A stretch of DNA of 64,000 nucleotides from Ancylobacter pratisalsi (GCF_010669125.1 NZ_CP048630.1:1996001-2060000), one strand, 5' to 3'. Shown: positions 1 to 9,975, numbered from the stretch's first letter. Translations and numbers: made by a program. The notes: a model not told the origin generated them from the sequence alone.

Positions 1-117
1 CGTCTCATGTCCCTGATCGGGCTTGAGGACTTCGGGCGCGCCATAATCGATCCGGCAAGCGGCGTCGCAATGCAGGCGCGCCTTGACGGTCTGTTGGCCC
101 TCTGGCACCCTCGCTGA
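1..117 (+). CDS. C-terminal end of a probable SppA-type signal peptide peptidase (partial)
   Basis: The first 38 codons of the window are an open frame that runs in from the left edge and stops with TGA at 115-117. The visible residues end in [13 protein letters not shown]. This kind of ending (a [12 protein letters not shown] tail) is what I recall for the S49 protease SppA, which lies directly upstream of ihfB in many Hyphomicrobiales. The frame ends 85 bases before the ihfB start. The evidence is position plus a short tail, with no catalytic residue in view, so the product name is tentative. Confidence 0.45.
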   Translation, partial: RLMSLIGLEDFGRAIIDPASGVAMQARLDGLLALWHPR

Positions 118-202
118 GACGGACAGGGGCCAAAGGCTTCCAAAATATGACGTTTTCTGGTTTTCTGACGAGCCGGACATAAAAAGAGGGGCGGGGCGTA
201 GA

Positions 203-496
203 ATGATCAAGTCCGAGCTTGTTCAACGCATTGCGGAAGCCAATCCGCATCTATACCAGCGCGATGTCGAGAACATCGTGAATGCGATACTCGACGAGGT
301 CGTCTCGGCGCTCGCGCGCGGCGACAGGGTGGAGCTACGCGGTTTCGGCGCCTTCTCCGTGAAGTCACGTCCGGCCCGCACGGGCCGCAATCCGCGCACC
401 GGCGCACATGTGGCTGTCGACGGCAAAGCCGTGCCCTATTTCAAGACGGGCAAGGAGATGCGCGAGCGCCTGAACGGCGGCGTCGACCTCGAATGA
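203..496 (+). CDS. ihfB: Integration host factor beta subunit (IhfB)
   Basis: A 97-residue HU/IHF-family DNA-bending protein. With IhfA it would form the IHF heterodimer that bends DNA at specific sites for recombination, replication and sigma-54 promoter activation. The family signature is clear: a GFGAFSV beta turn at about residues 48-54, the GRNPRTG segment that inserts into the minor groove at about 61-67, then [13 protein letters not shown] at the end. The ATG at 203 is chosen because the protein then begins [10 protein letters not shown], the usual IhfB start. An upstream in-frame extension to 83 has no family counterpart. A purine-rich stretch (aaaaagagggg) lies just upstream. The gene is followed 57 bases later by lapA. 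Confidence 0.95.
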   Translation: MIKSELVQRIAEANPHLYQRDVENIVNAILDEVVSALARGDRVELRGFGAFSVKSRPARTGRNPRTGAHVAVDGKAVPYFKTGKEMRERLNGGVDLE

Positions 497-553
497 GGCG
501 GCGGGCGGTGCGCCGCGCGACCCCATCGAACTGACGATACCGAGGAGCCCATC

Positions 554-943
554 GTGCTGCGTCGTATTGTGTTGATCCTGATCCTGCTGCCGATCTCGGT
601 CGCGGTCATTCTTCTCGCGGTGGCAAACCGGCATTCGGTGTCGCTGCTGCTGGACCCGTTCGCCGGTGAATCCGGGATAAGCGTTCAGATTCCGCTGTTT
701 CTGGTGGTGTTCGGCGCGCTCATTCTGGGCGTCGTGCTGGGCGGGGTCAGCGTGTGGCTCAATCAGGGGCGTTATCGCCGTACGGCCCGACGATCGCAGC
801 GCGAGGCGCGTCGTGCCGCCGGAGAGGTGGAGCAGTTGCGCGCGGTTGCCGCCCGCACCGCACCGGCCTCGAAGCCCGCGGGTCTCTCGCTCGCATCAAG
901 CCCGGCCACACCGGCACTCACGGATCGCCGCACCGCCGCCTGA
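554..943 (+). CDS. lapA: LapA-family (DUF1049) small inner-membrane protein
   Basis: A 129-residue protein with two hydrophobic helices, about residues 4-24 (starting IVLILILLPISVAVILLAVA) and about 46-68. A basic, Ala-rich cytoplasmic tail follows. This is the layout of LapA/DUF1049 proteins, which in enterobacteria help to control lipopolysaccharide assembly. The start codon is GTG at 554, preceded by GAGGAG at 542-547. The gene sits 57 bases behind ihfB, the conserved position in this order, and was probably co-transcribed with trpF before the intervening DNA arrived. Its exact role in this organism cannot be read from the sequence. Confidence 0.85.
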   Translation: MLRRIVLILILLPISVAVILLAVANRHSVSLLLDPFAGESGISVQIPLFLVVFGALILGVVLGGVSVWLNQGRYRRTARRSQREARRAAGEVEQLRAVAARTAPASKPAGLSLASSPATPALTDRRTAA

Positions 944-950
944 GCCGGGT

Positions 951-1469
951 ATCAGCGATCCGCGATTCGTCCCTGCCGATGAGATTTCAGACTTCCTTAC
1001 CTCCCCCGCACTGATCGACGCGCTGGATCTCGCCTTCTAGCGCCGCATCGCCACGCCATCGAGCGGCCGGAGGGTGAGGCCACCTTGCTCCTGATGCCCG
1101 CCTGGACCGCCGAGGGAACCGAGGACGACGTGCTCGGTACCAAGCTCGTCAGGTCTTTCCCGGCAACGCCGCCCGCGGACTGGACAGTGTGGCCGGCTTG
1201 TACATCCTGAACTCGGTGGCCGACGCTCTGAAAGCGGAAGGCTTCGACGCTCATGCCGAAGCGGACCTCGGCGCGGCGATCGGCGGTGCGGATATCGTGA
1301 CCTCCGCGACGCTGTCGCCGCGGCCGCTGGTCGAGGGTCGTTATCTGAAGCCCGGACAGCATGTCGATCTAGTCGGCGGCTTCACGCCGACAATGCGCGA
1401 AGCCGAAGACGAGGCGATCTATTCGACCTCGCCGCGGCCGAGCTGGTCTGGACGGTGCTGAAACGCTGA
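951..1469 (+). pseudogene. Decayed ornithine cyclodeaminase/mu-crystallin family gene
   Basis: Pieces of one ornithine cyclodeaminase-like protein can be read in order but in different frames. Bases 951-1040 give FVPADEISDFL...LIDALDLAF and then an in-frame TAG. Bases 1046 to about 1160 give an EATLLLMPAW...LGTKLV piece. From 1153 a third frame gives VFPGNAARGLDSVAGLYILN joined directly to SVADALKAEGF, then ADIVTSATLSPRPLV and HVDLVGGFTPTMREAEDEA. From 1422 a fourth piece gives FDLAAAELVWTVLKR and a stop. The central NAD-binding section and a stretch before the C-terminus are missing. The gene therefore has at least two frameshifts, one nonsense codon and two internal deletions, and it cannot make the enzyme. 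Confidence 0.85.
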
Positions 1470-1480
1470 GATCCGGCACG

Positions 1481-1495
1481 TCCTCGTCCCGAGGA
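1481..1495. other. Small hairpin between the ocd remnant and cysW
   Basis: TCCTCG and CGAGGA are separated by three bases, and CCGGC/GCCGG outside them can extend the stem. It lies between two converging reading directions (the remnant on plus, cysW on minus). There is no T-run, so termination activity is uncertain. Confidence 0.3.
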
Positions 1496-1514
1496 AGGAG
1501 CCGGAAAGCAGCCC

Positions 1515-2402
1515 TCAGTGTCCCGCCCTGCCCGCTACCTTCTCACGCGCGGCGTCGAGCTTCTCGATGATCGCCTTGGCGATCAGCGTCACCAGCGCAA
1601 CGGCGGTGAGGATGGTCGCCACCGCGAAGGCGGCGATGGCATTGTTGTCCTGGTAAAGCAGCTCGATCTGCAATGGCAATGTGTTGGTCTGGCCGCGAAT
1701 ATTGCCGGAGACCACCGACACCGCACCGAACTCGCCCATGACACGCGCATTGCACAGCGCCGCGCCATAGAGCAGCGCGAAGCGCACATTGGGCAGCGTC
1801 ACCAGCCGCAGGATCCGCCACCCCCCGGCCCCCAGCGTTACCGCCGCTTCCTCTTCCTCGGACCCCTGGGCGATCATCAGGGGGATCAGCTCGCGGGCGA
1901 CGAAGGGTGCTGTAACGAAAAGACTGGCGAGGATGATGCCCGGCACGGCGAACATGATCTTGATGTCATGTTCCTGCAGCCACGGCCCCAGCAGCCCCTG
2001 CCCGCCATAGACGAAGAGATACGCGACGCCGGCGATGATCGGGGAGATCGAGAACGGCAGTTCCACGAGCGCCACGAGAAGATTGCGGCCGGGGAAGCTG
2101 AATTTGGCGATGCACCAGGCGGCCGCGATGCCGAAGCCGACATTGATCGGCACCACGACCAGCGCGGTGAAGACGGTCAGCCCGATCGCATATTGCGTGT
2201 CGGATGAAGCGAAGGAGGCGACGTAGGCCGCCGCGCCCTGGCGGAACGCCTCCGCGAAGATAACCGCGAGTGGTGCGATCAGCGCCAGGAGCGTCAATAC
2301 CAGAACGGTCGCGATCAGCACGACGCGCGTGCGCGGCCCGTCGCCAACGCGGATGCGCCGCGGACTGTGGGACGCTTCGGGAGCGAGAGGTTCAGAGGCC
2401 AT
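1515..2402 (-). CDS. cysW: Sulfate/thiosulfate ABC transporter permease CysW
   Basis: A 295-residue inner-membrane permease of the CysTW type, one of two subunits that form the sulfate channel. A short polar N-terminus is followed by about six membrane helices. The cytoplasmic EAA loop is visible as EEEEAAVTLGAGGWRILRLV (about residues 180-200). The CysW-like endings ARVMGEFGAVSVVSGNIRGQ and TLPLQIELLYQDN follow; the latter is what separates CysW from CysT. It lies 2 bases behind cysT and is the last gene of sbp-cysT-cysW. No cysA ATPase gene follows, so the energising subunit must be encoded elsewhere. Confidence 0.93.
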   Translation of the reverse strand: MASEPLAPEASHSPRRIRVGDGPRTRVVLIATVLVLTLLALIAPLAVIFAEAFRQGAAAYVASFASSDTQYAIGLTVFTALVVVPINVGFGIAAAWCIAKFSFPGRNLLVALVELPFSISPIIAGVAYLFVYGGQGLLGPWLQEHDIKIMFAVPGIILASLFVTAPFVARELIPLMIAQGSEEEEAAVTLGAGGWRILRLVTLPNVRFALLYGAALCNARVMGEFGAVSVVSGNIRGQTNTLPLQIELLYQDNNAIAAFAVATILTAVALVTLIAKAIIEKLDAAREKVAGRAGH

Positions 2403-2404
2403 GG

Positions 2405-3232
2405 TCAGTCTCCCGCCCCGACCCGGCGCTGCTGCCAGAGCTGGATCATGTTGACGACGAACAGCATCACGAAGGCCATGCCGAGCAGCGTGGCGGCTAT
2501 GGCAGCGGCGGCGGGATAGTCATATTCCTCGATGCGGATGAAGGTGAGCAGCGACACCACCTCGGTCGTCATCGGCCGGTTGCCGGCGATGAAGATGATG
2601 GCCCCGAACTCGCCCAGCGAGCGCGCAAAGCCCAGTGAAGCGCCGGTCAGGAAGGCGGGAAAGATCGCCGGAAAAATCACCTTGGCGAAAATTCTCAGAT
2701 CCGAGGCGCCAAGCGTCGCGGCGGCCTCCTCGACATCGGCCGCGACATCCTCGAGGACCGGCTGTACCGTCCGAACGATGAAGGGGATGGAGGTGAAGGC
2801 CATCGCCACCGCGATGCCGATCGGGGTATAGGCGACCTCGATGCCGATATCGGCCAAGGTGCCGCCGAACCACCCGTTCTTCGCGAACAGCGCCGAGAGC
2901 GCGATGCCCGCCACGGCGGTCGGCAGGGCGAACGGCACATCGACCAGTGCGTCGAGCAGTCGCCGGCCGGGAAACTCGTAACGCACCAGCACCCAGGCCA
3001 GTGCCAAGCCATAGATCGCGTTGAAAAGCGTGGCGAGGGCCGCGGTCGACAGCGTCACCTGGAACGCCGCGAGCGTGCGCGCACCGGTCATGATCGAGAT
3101 GTAACGCGCCCAGCCGACATCCATGGCCTGCCACACCAGCGCCCCGAGCGGCAGCAGCACGATCAGGCTGAGATAGAACAGGGTGATGCCGAGCGAGAGC
3201 CCAAAGCCCGGGACGACGCGGTTCAACGGCAA
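2405..3232 (-). CDS. cysT: Sulfate/thiosulfate ABC transporter permease CysT (CysU)
   Basis: A 275-residue permease with about six hydrophobic segments and an EAA loop (VEEAAATLGASDLRIFAKVI). The CysT-typical stretches PFALPTAVAGIALSALF and SLGEFGAIIFIAGN are present, as is the final MTTEVVSLLTFIRIEEYDY region. It pairs with CysW as the sulfate translocation pore. The start is the ATG at 3232, giving a first helix at about residues 10-32. The 164-base gap to the binding-protein gene upstream contains a strong hairpin. Confidence 0.93.
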   Translation of the reverse strand: MPLNRVVPGFGLSLGITLFYLSLIVLLPLGALVWQAMDVGWARYISIMTGARTLAAFQVTLSTAALATLFNAIYGLALAWVLVRYEFPGRRLLDALVDVPFALPTAVAGIALSALFAKNGWFGGTLADIGIEVAYTPIGIAVAMAFTSIPFIVRTVQPVLEDVAADVEEAAATLGASDLRIFAKVIFPAIFPAFLTGASLGFARSLGEFGAIIFIAGNRPMTTEVVSLLTFIRIEEYDYPAAAAIAATLLGMAFVMLFVVNMIQLWQQRRVGAGD

Positions 3233-3352
3233 GGCTCCCTCTCAATGCCCGCGGTGCCGGAGACGCTTCCCGGCCGGGACAGGACCGGCCATGAAGCAAA
3301 CCGAACGACATGTCCAGACGGGACGGGGCTGCGGTCCCTCGTCAGGCGATTT

Positions 3353-3375
3353 TCGCCGGGGACCAGCCCCGGCGA
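3353..3375 (-). other. Intercistronic GC hairpin after the sulfate-binding-protein gene
   Basis: A perfect 9-base stem (TCGCCGGGG / CCCCGGCGA) with a 5-base loop, 22 bases beyond the stop codon of the binding-protein gene and well before cysT. In the minus-strand reading it is followed by AAAA, not T, so it is not a standard intrinsic terminator. Such hairpins commonly protect the upstream mRNA from 3' decay, so the binding protein is made in excess over the permeases; that role is inferred. Confidence 0.55.
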
Positions 3376-3396
3376 TTCATCTTTATCGGCAGCGGG

Positions 3397-4416
3397 TCAC
3401 TGCCCGACGAACAGCTCGTCCAGCTTGGCGCCGGAAACGAAGTGATCCTGCTGGACCTTCTTCCAGCCGCCGAACACGTCCTCCACCTTGACGAGGCGGA
3501 CGGGGGCGAACTTGGCCTTGAACTCCTCGGCGACGGTGGGGTCAACGACGCGGTTGTTGGCCTCGGCCGCGATCCTCTGGCCTTCGGGCGAGTAGAGCCA
3601 GGTGAGATAGTCGGTGGCGATCTTCCGCGAGCCGCGCTTGTCGACCACCTTGTCCACCACGGCGACCGGGAACTCGGCGAGCAGGCTCACCGGCGGCACC
3701 ACGACCTGGAAATTCTTGTCCTTGTAGGCGTCCTTCACGCTGATAACCTCGGCCTCGAAGGTGATCAGCACGTCGCCCTGCTCACGCTCCACGAACGAGG
3801 TGGTGGCCCCGCGTCCACCGGTATCGAACACCACGACATTGGCCAGCAGCTTCTTCACGAACGCGTCGGCCTGGGCGGTGTCGCCGTTGAACTTCTCAAG
3901 CGCGTAGGCATAGGCGGCGAGATAAGTGTAGCGCGCATTGCCCGAAGTCTTCGGATTGGGGAAGACGAGTTTCACGTCGTCACGCACCAGATCGTCCCAG
4001 TTCTTCACGCCCTTCGGGTTGCCCTCGCGCACCAGGAAGGCGGGGAAGGAGTACCAGGGCGAGGAGGCGTTCGGCAGGCGGGTCTGCCAGTCCTTGGCGA
4101 CGAAACCCTTGTCGACCAGGAACTGGATGTCGGTCACCTGGTTGAAGGTCACGACGTCGGCGGCCAGACCCTCGACAATCGACCGCGCCTGCTTGGACGT
4201 GCCGGCGTGGCTCTGGTCGACCTTGATCTCCTTGCCGGTCTCGGCCTTGTACGCCGGCTCGAATTTCTTGTTGATCGCGTCGAAAAGCTCGCGGGCGATG
4301 TCGTAGGACGCGTTGAGGATCGTGCTCGGCTCGTCGGCGCGGGCCGCGGGCACAGCGGCGGAGAGCACGAACGGCGCCAGGGCGGCGGCAAGGATCAGGC
4401 GGCGCGAGAGGCGCAT
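3397..4416 (-). CDS. sbp: Periplasmic sulfate-binding protein (Sbp/CysP family)
   Basis: A 339-residue secreted binding protein that delivers sulfate or thiosulfate to CysTW. A signal peptide is visible at residues 1-28 (MRLSRRLILAAALAPFVLSA, then AARADE). The mature protein starts with TILNASYDIARELF, the usual Sbp opening, and has DQSHAGTSKQARSIVEGLAADVV, the conserved ligand-binding region, followed by VFPNPKTSGNARYTYL. The start at 4416 is preferred to an in-frame start at 4479 because it places the signal peptide at the N-terminus and has GGAGAA upstream. It is the first gene of the operon. The AT-rich stretch upstream holds a palindrome that may be its operator. Confidence 0.93.
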   Translation of the reverse strand: MRLSRRLILAAALAPFVLSAAVPAARADEPSTILNASYDIARELFDAINKKFEPAYKAETGKEIKVDQSHAGTSKQARSIVEGLAADVVTFNQVTDIQFLVDKGFVAKDWQTRLPNASSPWYSFPAFLVREGNPKGVKNWDDLVRDDVKLVFPNPKTSGNARYTYLAAYAYALEKFNGDTAQADAFVKKLLANVVVFDTGGRGATTSFVEREQGDVLITFEAEVISVKDAYKDKNFQVVVPPVSLLAEFPVAVVDKVVDKRGSRKIATDYLTWLYSPEGQRIAAEANNRVVDPTVAEEFKAKFAPVRLVKVEDVFGGWKKVQQDHFVSGAKLDELFVGQ

Positions 4417-4497
4417 GGCAATTCTCCACTGGTCGCAACATGGTGCGGCAAGGGAGCGGATCGGGCCCCTGGCCGGCAAACCATATGCATATAATTT

Positions 4498-4520
4498 ATG
4501 TGAAATAATTTAATTCACAT
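4498..4520. promoter_or_regulatory. AT-rich palindrome upstream of the sulfate transporter operon
   Basis: ATGTGAA and TTCACAT form perfect 7-base arms around 9 bases of A/T. It lies in a roughly 45-base A/T island in otherwise GC-rich DNA, 82 bases before the sbp start and about 160 bases before trpF. This is the form expected of an operator for a dimeric repressor or activator of sulfur uptake. The spacer is too long for a CRP/FNR site. No regulator gene is adjacent. Confidence 0.5.
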
Positions 4521-4677
4521 TGCTTTTGGTGTAGCATGCGTAATACCGCGGCGGAAGGGGGTATTTGCGTTCTCCGGCAGGGTTCACCATCCGCGCGGGC
4601 GGGTCATCGCAATGACATCAAGACCTCGCCTCGCGCGACCGATCCGTGCTAATTGGCTTGCTTTCAAGGAGACCGCC

Positions 4678-5402
4678 TTGTCGCTTGAGATAAAGATCTG
4701 CGGGATAAACACCCCCGACGCGCTCGACGCCGCCCTTGAAGCCGGGGCGGACATGATCGGGATGGTGTTCTTCGCGCCGAGCCCGCGCCACGTTGAGCAC
4801 GCGACCGCGCATGCGCTGGCCGAGCGCGCCCGCGGGCGCGCGCGCGTGGTCGCGCTGACGGTCGATGCGGATGACAGCGCTCTCGCGGAAATCGTCGCGC
4901 GCGTGCGCCCCGACATTCTCCAGCTCCACGGCAAGGAAACGCCCGCCCGCGTCGCCGCCATCCGCGCCCGCTTCGAACTGCCGGTCATAAAGGCGATCGG
5001 CATTGCCACACAGGCTGACATAGATGGTCTGAAGGCCTATGAGGGCAGTGCCGACTGGCTGCTGCTGGACGCAAAAGCGCCCAAGGGCGCCGCGCTGCCG
5101 GGAGGTAATGGAGTTACTTTCGACTGGACCCTGCTTGCCGGGCTGAGCCTCGCCACACCCTTCATGCTGTCGGGCGGCCTTGACCCTTCCAATGTCGGCG
5201 ACGCGCTGAGCCTGATCCGTCCGGCCGGCGTCGACGTATCTTCGGGTGTGGAACGCGCGCCCGGCGTGAAGGATCCCGACCGCATCGCTGCCTTCGTGCG
5301 TGCCGCCCGCGCCGCCGATATCGAACCCGTTGACGCCATCCGAAACCCGGCCCGCGCCTGCGCGGCGTCCGCCCCCTATGCCAACCAGACGAGCCCCGCG
5401 TC

Positions 5403-5406
<4 letters not shown>
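4678..5406 (+). CDS. trpF: Phosphoribosylanthranilate isomerase (TrpF)
   Basis: A 242-residue TIM-barrel enzyme that isomerises N-(5'-phosphoribosyl)anthranilate to CdRP, the third step of tryptophan synthesis. The opening [14 protein letters not shown] holds the catalytic Cys. [23 protein letters not shown] and the final phosphate-binding [10 protein letters not shown] and [16 protein letters not shown] are all TrpF hallmarks. The start is read as TTG at 4678, with a strong AAGGAG 6 bases upstream (4666-4671). Longer in-frame starts lack a ribosome site and family similarity. The C-terminus runs about 25 residues past the usual end, up to the trpB overlap. Confidence 0.93.
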
Positions 5407-6610
<1,204 letters not shown>

Positions 6611-6614
<4 letters not shown>

Positions 6615-7450
6615 GTACGCGTCTCGCCACCCGCTTCAAGGCCTGTGCCGCTCAAGGCCGCGCCGCGCTGGTCACCTTCGTCACCGCTGGCGATCCCGAC
6701 TACGACACCTCATTGGCGCTGCTCAAAGCCCTGCCGGGCGCCGGCTCGGACATTATCGAGCTCGGGGTTCCCTTCACCGACCCGATGGCCGACGGGCCGG
6801 CGATTCAGGCGGCGGGCCTGCGCGCGCTGCACGCCGGACAGACCCTGGCCAAGACCATCGCCATGGTCCACGCCTTCCGCGAGAGCGACGCCGACACCCC
6901 GATCGTGCTGATGGGCTACTACAACCCGGTCTATATCTACGGCGTGGACCGCTTCCTGGCGGACGCCAAGGCCGCCGGCGTTGATGGCCTCGTCGTGGTC
7001 GACCTTCCGCCGGAGGAGGACAACGAGCTGTGCCTGCCCGCGCTCAAGGCCGGGCTCGATTTCATCCGGCTCGCCACCCCCACCACGGACGACAGGCGCC
7101 TGCCGAAGGTGCTCGCGAACACGGCGGGCTTCGTCTACTATGTCTCCATCACCGGCATCACCGGCGCGGCAACACCCGACGCGGATGTGGTGGGGCAGGC
7201 CGTGGCGCGGATCAAGCGTCACACCAGCCTGCCGGTCGCCGTCGGCTTCGGCGTGCGCACCCCTGAACAGGCTGCGGCGATCGCGGCCGGCGCCGATGGC
7301 GTCGTGGTCGGGTCGGCGCTGGTCGACGCGCTGCGCGCCTCGCTGGATGCCGACAGCCACGCCACACCTGCGACCGTGCCCGCCGTTACCGAGCTCGTCG
7401 GCGCGTTGGCGCAGGCCGTGCGCGGCGCCGCCCGGGTCGCCGCCGAATAG
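6611..7450 (+). CDS. trpA: Tryptophan synthase alpha chain (TrpA)
   Basis: A 279-residue TIM-barrel lyase that cleaves indole-3-glycerol phosphate and channels indole to TrpB. The catalytic Glu and Asp regions are visible as [19 protein letters not shown] and [11 protein letters not shown]. The phosphate site appears as [11 protein letters not shown] and [13 protein letters not shown]. The gene overlaps the trpB stop by four bases (ATGA). The usual trpFBA order continues into accD after an 87-base gap. Confidence 0.97.
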
Positions 7451-7537
7451 GCGCGGCCTTTTCATCGCCCCTCTTGAGGCTTAGATGGTGGTCGGCGGGC
7501 CTCGCCGGCCCTTTCGCTTTCTTCCGGAGCCACGCCG

Positions 7538-8470
7538 TTGAACTGGATCTCGAACGTCGTCCGCCCGAAGCTGAACAGCTTCCTCAATCGCCGGGACGTG
7601 CCGGAAAATCTCTGGGTGAAATGCCCCGAGACCGGACAGATGGTGTTCCACAAGGACCTCGAGGCCAATCTCTTCGTGGTGCCGAGCTCCGGCTATCACA
7701 TGCGCATGGATCCGACCGCGCGGCTGCGCTCCATGTTTGACGGCGGCAAATGGTACGATGTCGCCCTGCCGTCCGTAACGGCGGACCCGCTGAAGTTCCG
7801 CGACGAGAAGCGCTATGTCGACCGCCTGAAGGACGCCCGGACCAAGACCGGGGCGCAGGACGCGCTGAAGGTCGGCTATGGCAAGCTGGACGGTCTGCCG
7901 GTCACCATCGCGGTTCAGGACTTCAGCTTCATGGGCGGCTCGCTCGGCATGGCGGCCGGCGAGGCCGTCGTCACCGGCTTTGAGACCGCCGCCTCGCGCG
8001 GCACGCCCTTCATCATGTTTGCGTGCGGCGGCGGCATGCGCATGCAGGAGGGCATCCTCTCGCTGATGCAGATGCCGCGCACGACCTGTGCCATCCAGGA
8101 ACTGCGTGAGGAGAAGCTCCCTTACATTGTCGTTCTCACCAATCCGACGACGGGCGGCATCACGGCCTCCTATGCCATGCTGGGCGACATCCAGATTGCG
8201 GAGCCCGGCGCGTTGATCGGCTTCGCGGGCCCGCGCGTGATCGAACAGACCATCCGGGAGAAGCTTCCCGAAGGCTTCCAGCGCGCGGAATATCTGCGCG
8301 ACCACGGCATGGTCGATCTCGTCGTGCACCGCCACGAGATGCGCGACACCCTCGCCCGGCTCTGCCGCCTCATGATGCGCGCGCCCGCGCCCGGCGCCGT
8401 CGAAGTGGCTCCCCTACCCGTCCCGGCCGCCGAGGGTGAGACCAAGCCCACGGCACCGGCCGACGCCTGA
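7538..8470 (+). CDS. accD: Acetyl-CoA carboxylase carboxyltransferase beta subunit (AccD)
   Basis: A 310-residue crotonase-fold subunit that, with AccA, moves the carboxyl group from biotin to acetyl-CoA to make malonyl-CoA. The oxyanion and CoA regions read [28 protein letters not shown] and [19 protein letters not shown]. In enterobacterial AccD the N-terminus is a four-cysteine zinc ribbon. Here the matching region (about residues 26-57, [19 protein letters not shown] then [11 protein letters not shown]) keeps only C29, so zinc binding is unlikely. As I recall, this loss is common in Hyphomicrobiales. A Pro/Ala-rich tail of about 30 residues is variable. folC follows after 15 bases. Confidence 0.96.
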   Translation: MNWISNVVRPKLNSFLNRRDVPENLWVKCPETGQMVFHKDLEANLFVVPSSGYHMRMDPTARLRSMFDGGKWYDVALPSVTADPLKFRDEKRYVDRLKDARTKTGAQDALKVGYGKLDGLPVTIAVQDFSFMGGSLGMAAGEAVVTGFETAASRGTPFIMFACGGGMRMQEGILSLMQMPRTTCAIQELREEKLPYIVVLTNPTTGGITASYAMLGDIQIAEPGALIGFAGPRVIEQTIREKLPEGFQRAEYLRDHGMVDLVVHRHEMRDTLARLCRLMMRAPAPGAVEVAPLPVPAAEGETKPTAPADA

Positions 8471-8485
8471 TCTGGAGTCCTATCC

Positions 8486-9829
8486 ATGGCCGCCGTGCCC
8501 GCCACCGGCGCTTCCGTTCCCGGAAGGCCTCCGGTCGAGGACATATTCGACCGTCTGCTGGCGCTCCATCCCAAGCTGATCGACCTGTCGCTTGACCGGA
8601 TGTGGCGGCTGCTGGAGCGGCTCGGCCACCCCGAACGCCGGCTGCCGCCGGTGATCCACGTCGCCGGCACCAACGGCAAGGGCTCAACCGTCGCGTTCAT
8701 GCGTGCGGTGCTGGAAGCCTCGGGCCAGCGGGTGCATGTCTATACCTCGCCGCATCTGGTGCGCTTCAACGAGCGTATCCGCCTTGCCGGACGCCTCGTC
8801 GACGACGACGCGCTGAGCGAGGCGCTGGCCCGCGCCGAAGAGGCGAATGAAGGCGCGCCGATCACCTTCTTCGAGATCACCACCGCCGCCGCGCTTCTGC
8901 TCTTCGCCGAGGTGCCGGCCGATGTGCTGCTGCTGGAGGTCGGCCTCGGCGGGCGGCTCGACGCGACGAATGTCATCGACAAGCCCCTCGTCAGCGTCAT
9001 CACGCCGGTCTCCATCGACCATGTCGATTTCCTGGGCGAGACCGTCGCCGCGATCGCGGGAGAGAAGGCAGGCATTCTCAAACGCGGCGTTCCCGCCGTG
9101 CTGGGGCGCCAGCCCGCCGAGGCGCTGAAGGTTATCGAGCGCCAGGCCGCGCGGCTGGGCGTCCCGCTGACCATCCAGGGCGAGCAGTTCCAGGCCTATG
9201 AGGAGAATGGACGCCTGATCGTGATGGACGAGGACGGTCTCGTCGATCTGCCGCGCCCGCGTCTCATCGGGGCGCATCAGATCGACAATGCCGGCCTCGC
9301 GGTGGAAGCGCTGCGGGTTGCCGGGCTCAAGCTCGCGCCCGACGCCCTCGAACAGGGGATGAAATCGGCCGAATGGCCGGCCCGGCTTCAGCGCCTCGGC
9401 CCCGGCCCGCTGAGCCAGCACGCGCCCGAGGGCGTCGATATCTGGCTCGATGGCGGCCACAACGCGGCGGGCGGCCAAGCGATCGCCGCCGCGCTCGCCG
9501 ATATCGAGGACCGCGTGTCGCGTCCTCTGGTGCTCATCGTGGGCATGCTGGGAAGCAAGGATTCTGGCACGTTCCTGGCCCCGTTCGCGGGGCTGGCGCG
9601 GGAGCTGATCGCGGTTCCGGTGCCTGGCGATCACAAGGCGCAGCCGCCGGAAGAGGTCGCCGCCGCCGCCGCCGCACATGGCATCGCCGCGTCGACAGCC
9701 GCGAGCGTGGCCGCGGCCCTCGACGGGCTGAGGGACTATCCCGTCGGCCCGCCCCCGCGCGTGCTGATCGCCGGATCGCTCTATCTTGCCGGGGCTGTGC
9801 TGGGCGAGAATGGCAGTCTGCCGGACTAG
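8486..9829 (+). CDS. folC: Bifunctional folylpolyglutamate/dihydrofolate synthase (FolC)
   Basis: A 447-residue Mur-ligase-family enzyme that adds glutamate to dihydropteroate and to reduced folates. The ATP loop is HVAGTNGKGSTVAF. The family block YTSPHLVRFNERI follows, then LLEVGLGGRLDATNVI and ISIDHVDFLG-like text, here VSIDHVDFLGETVAAIAGEKAGI. The C-terminal domain begins around WLDGGHNAAGGQAI. The start is the ATG at 8486, 15 bases after accD, in the usual accD-folC order. The gene converges on infC, with only the infC terminator between them. Confidence 0.95.
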   Translation: MAAVPATGASVPGRPPVEDIFDRLLALHPKLIDLSLDRMWRLLERLGHPERRLPPVIHVAGTNGKGSTVAFMRAVLEASGQRVHVYTSPHLVRFNERIRLAGRLVDDDALSEALARAEEANEGAPITFFEITTAAALLLFAEVPADVLLLEVGLGGRLDATNVIDKPLVSVITPVSIDHVDFLGETVAAIAGEKAGILKRGVPAVLGRQPAEALKVIERQAARLGVPLTIQGEQFQAYEENGRLIVMDEDGLVDLPRPRLIGAHQIDNAGLAVEALRVAGLKLAPDALEQGMKSAEWPARLQRLGPGPLSQHAPEGVDIWLDGGHNAAGGQAIAAALADIEDRVSRPLVLIVGMLGSKDSGTFLAPFAGLARELIAVPVPGDHKAQPPEEVAAAAAAHGIAASTAASVAAALDGLRDYPVGPPPRVLIAGSLYLAGAVLGENGSLPD

Positions 9830-9914
9830 CGGGCGCCGGCTCTCCCGAAACGGCCGGCCGCCCCACCATGGCGACCGACGCCGTGGGGATTGATCGCCGC
9901 AAAGGGGGCGTCAC

Positions 9915-9951
9915 AAACGAAAACGCCTCCCTGCTGGACCGGAGGGAGGCG
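9915..9951 (-). terminator. Intrinsic terminator of infC
   Basis: In the minus-strand reading a perfect 8-base stem (CGCCTCCC / GGGAGGCG, 12-base loop) is followed at once by TTTTCGTTT. It begins 25 bases after the infC stop. There is no T-run on the plus side, so it serves infC and not folC. Confidence 0.85.
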
Positions 9952-9975
9952 CCTCAAAGCTGTTGAAGGGCCGGC

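Noticed and set aside
4498..4520. CRP/FNR box upstream of sbp
   Set aside because: TGTGA and TCACA are present, but the spacing is 11 bases, not 6. The longer ATGTGAA/TTCACAT symmetry fits another regulator.
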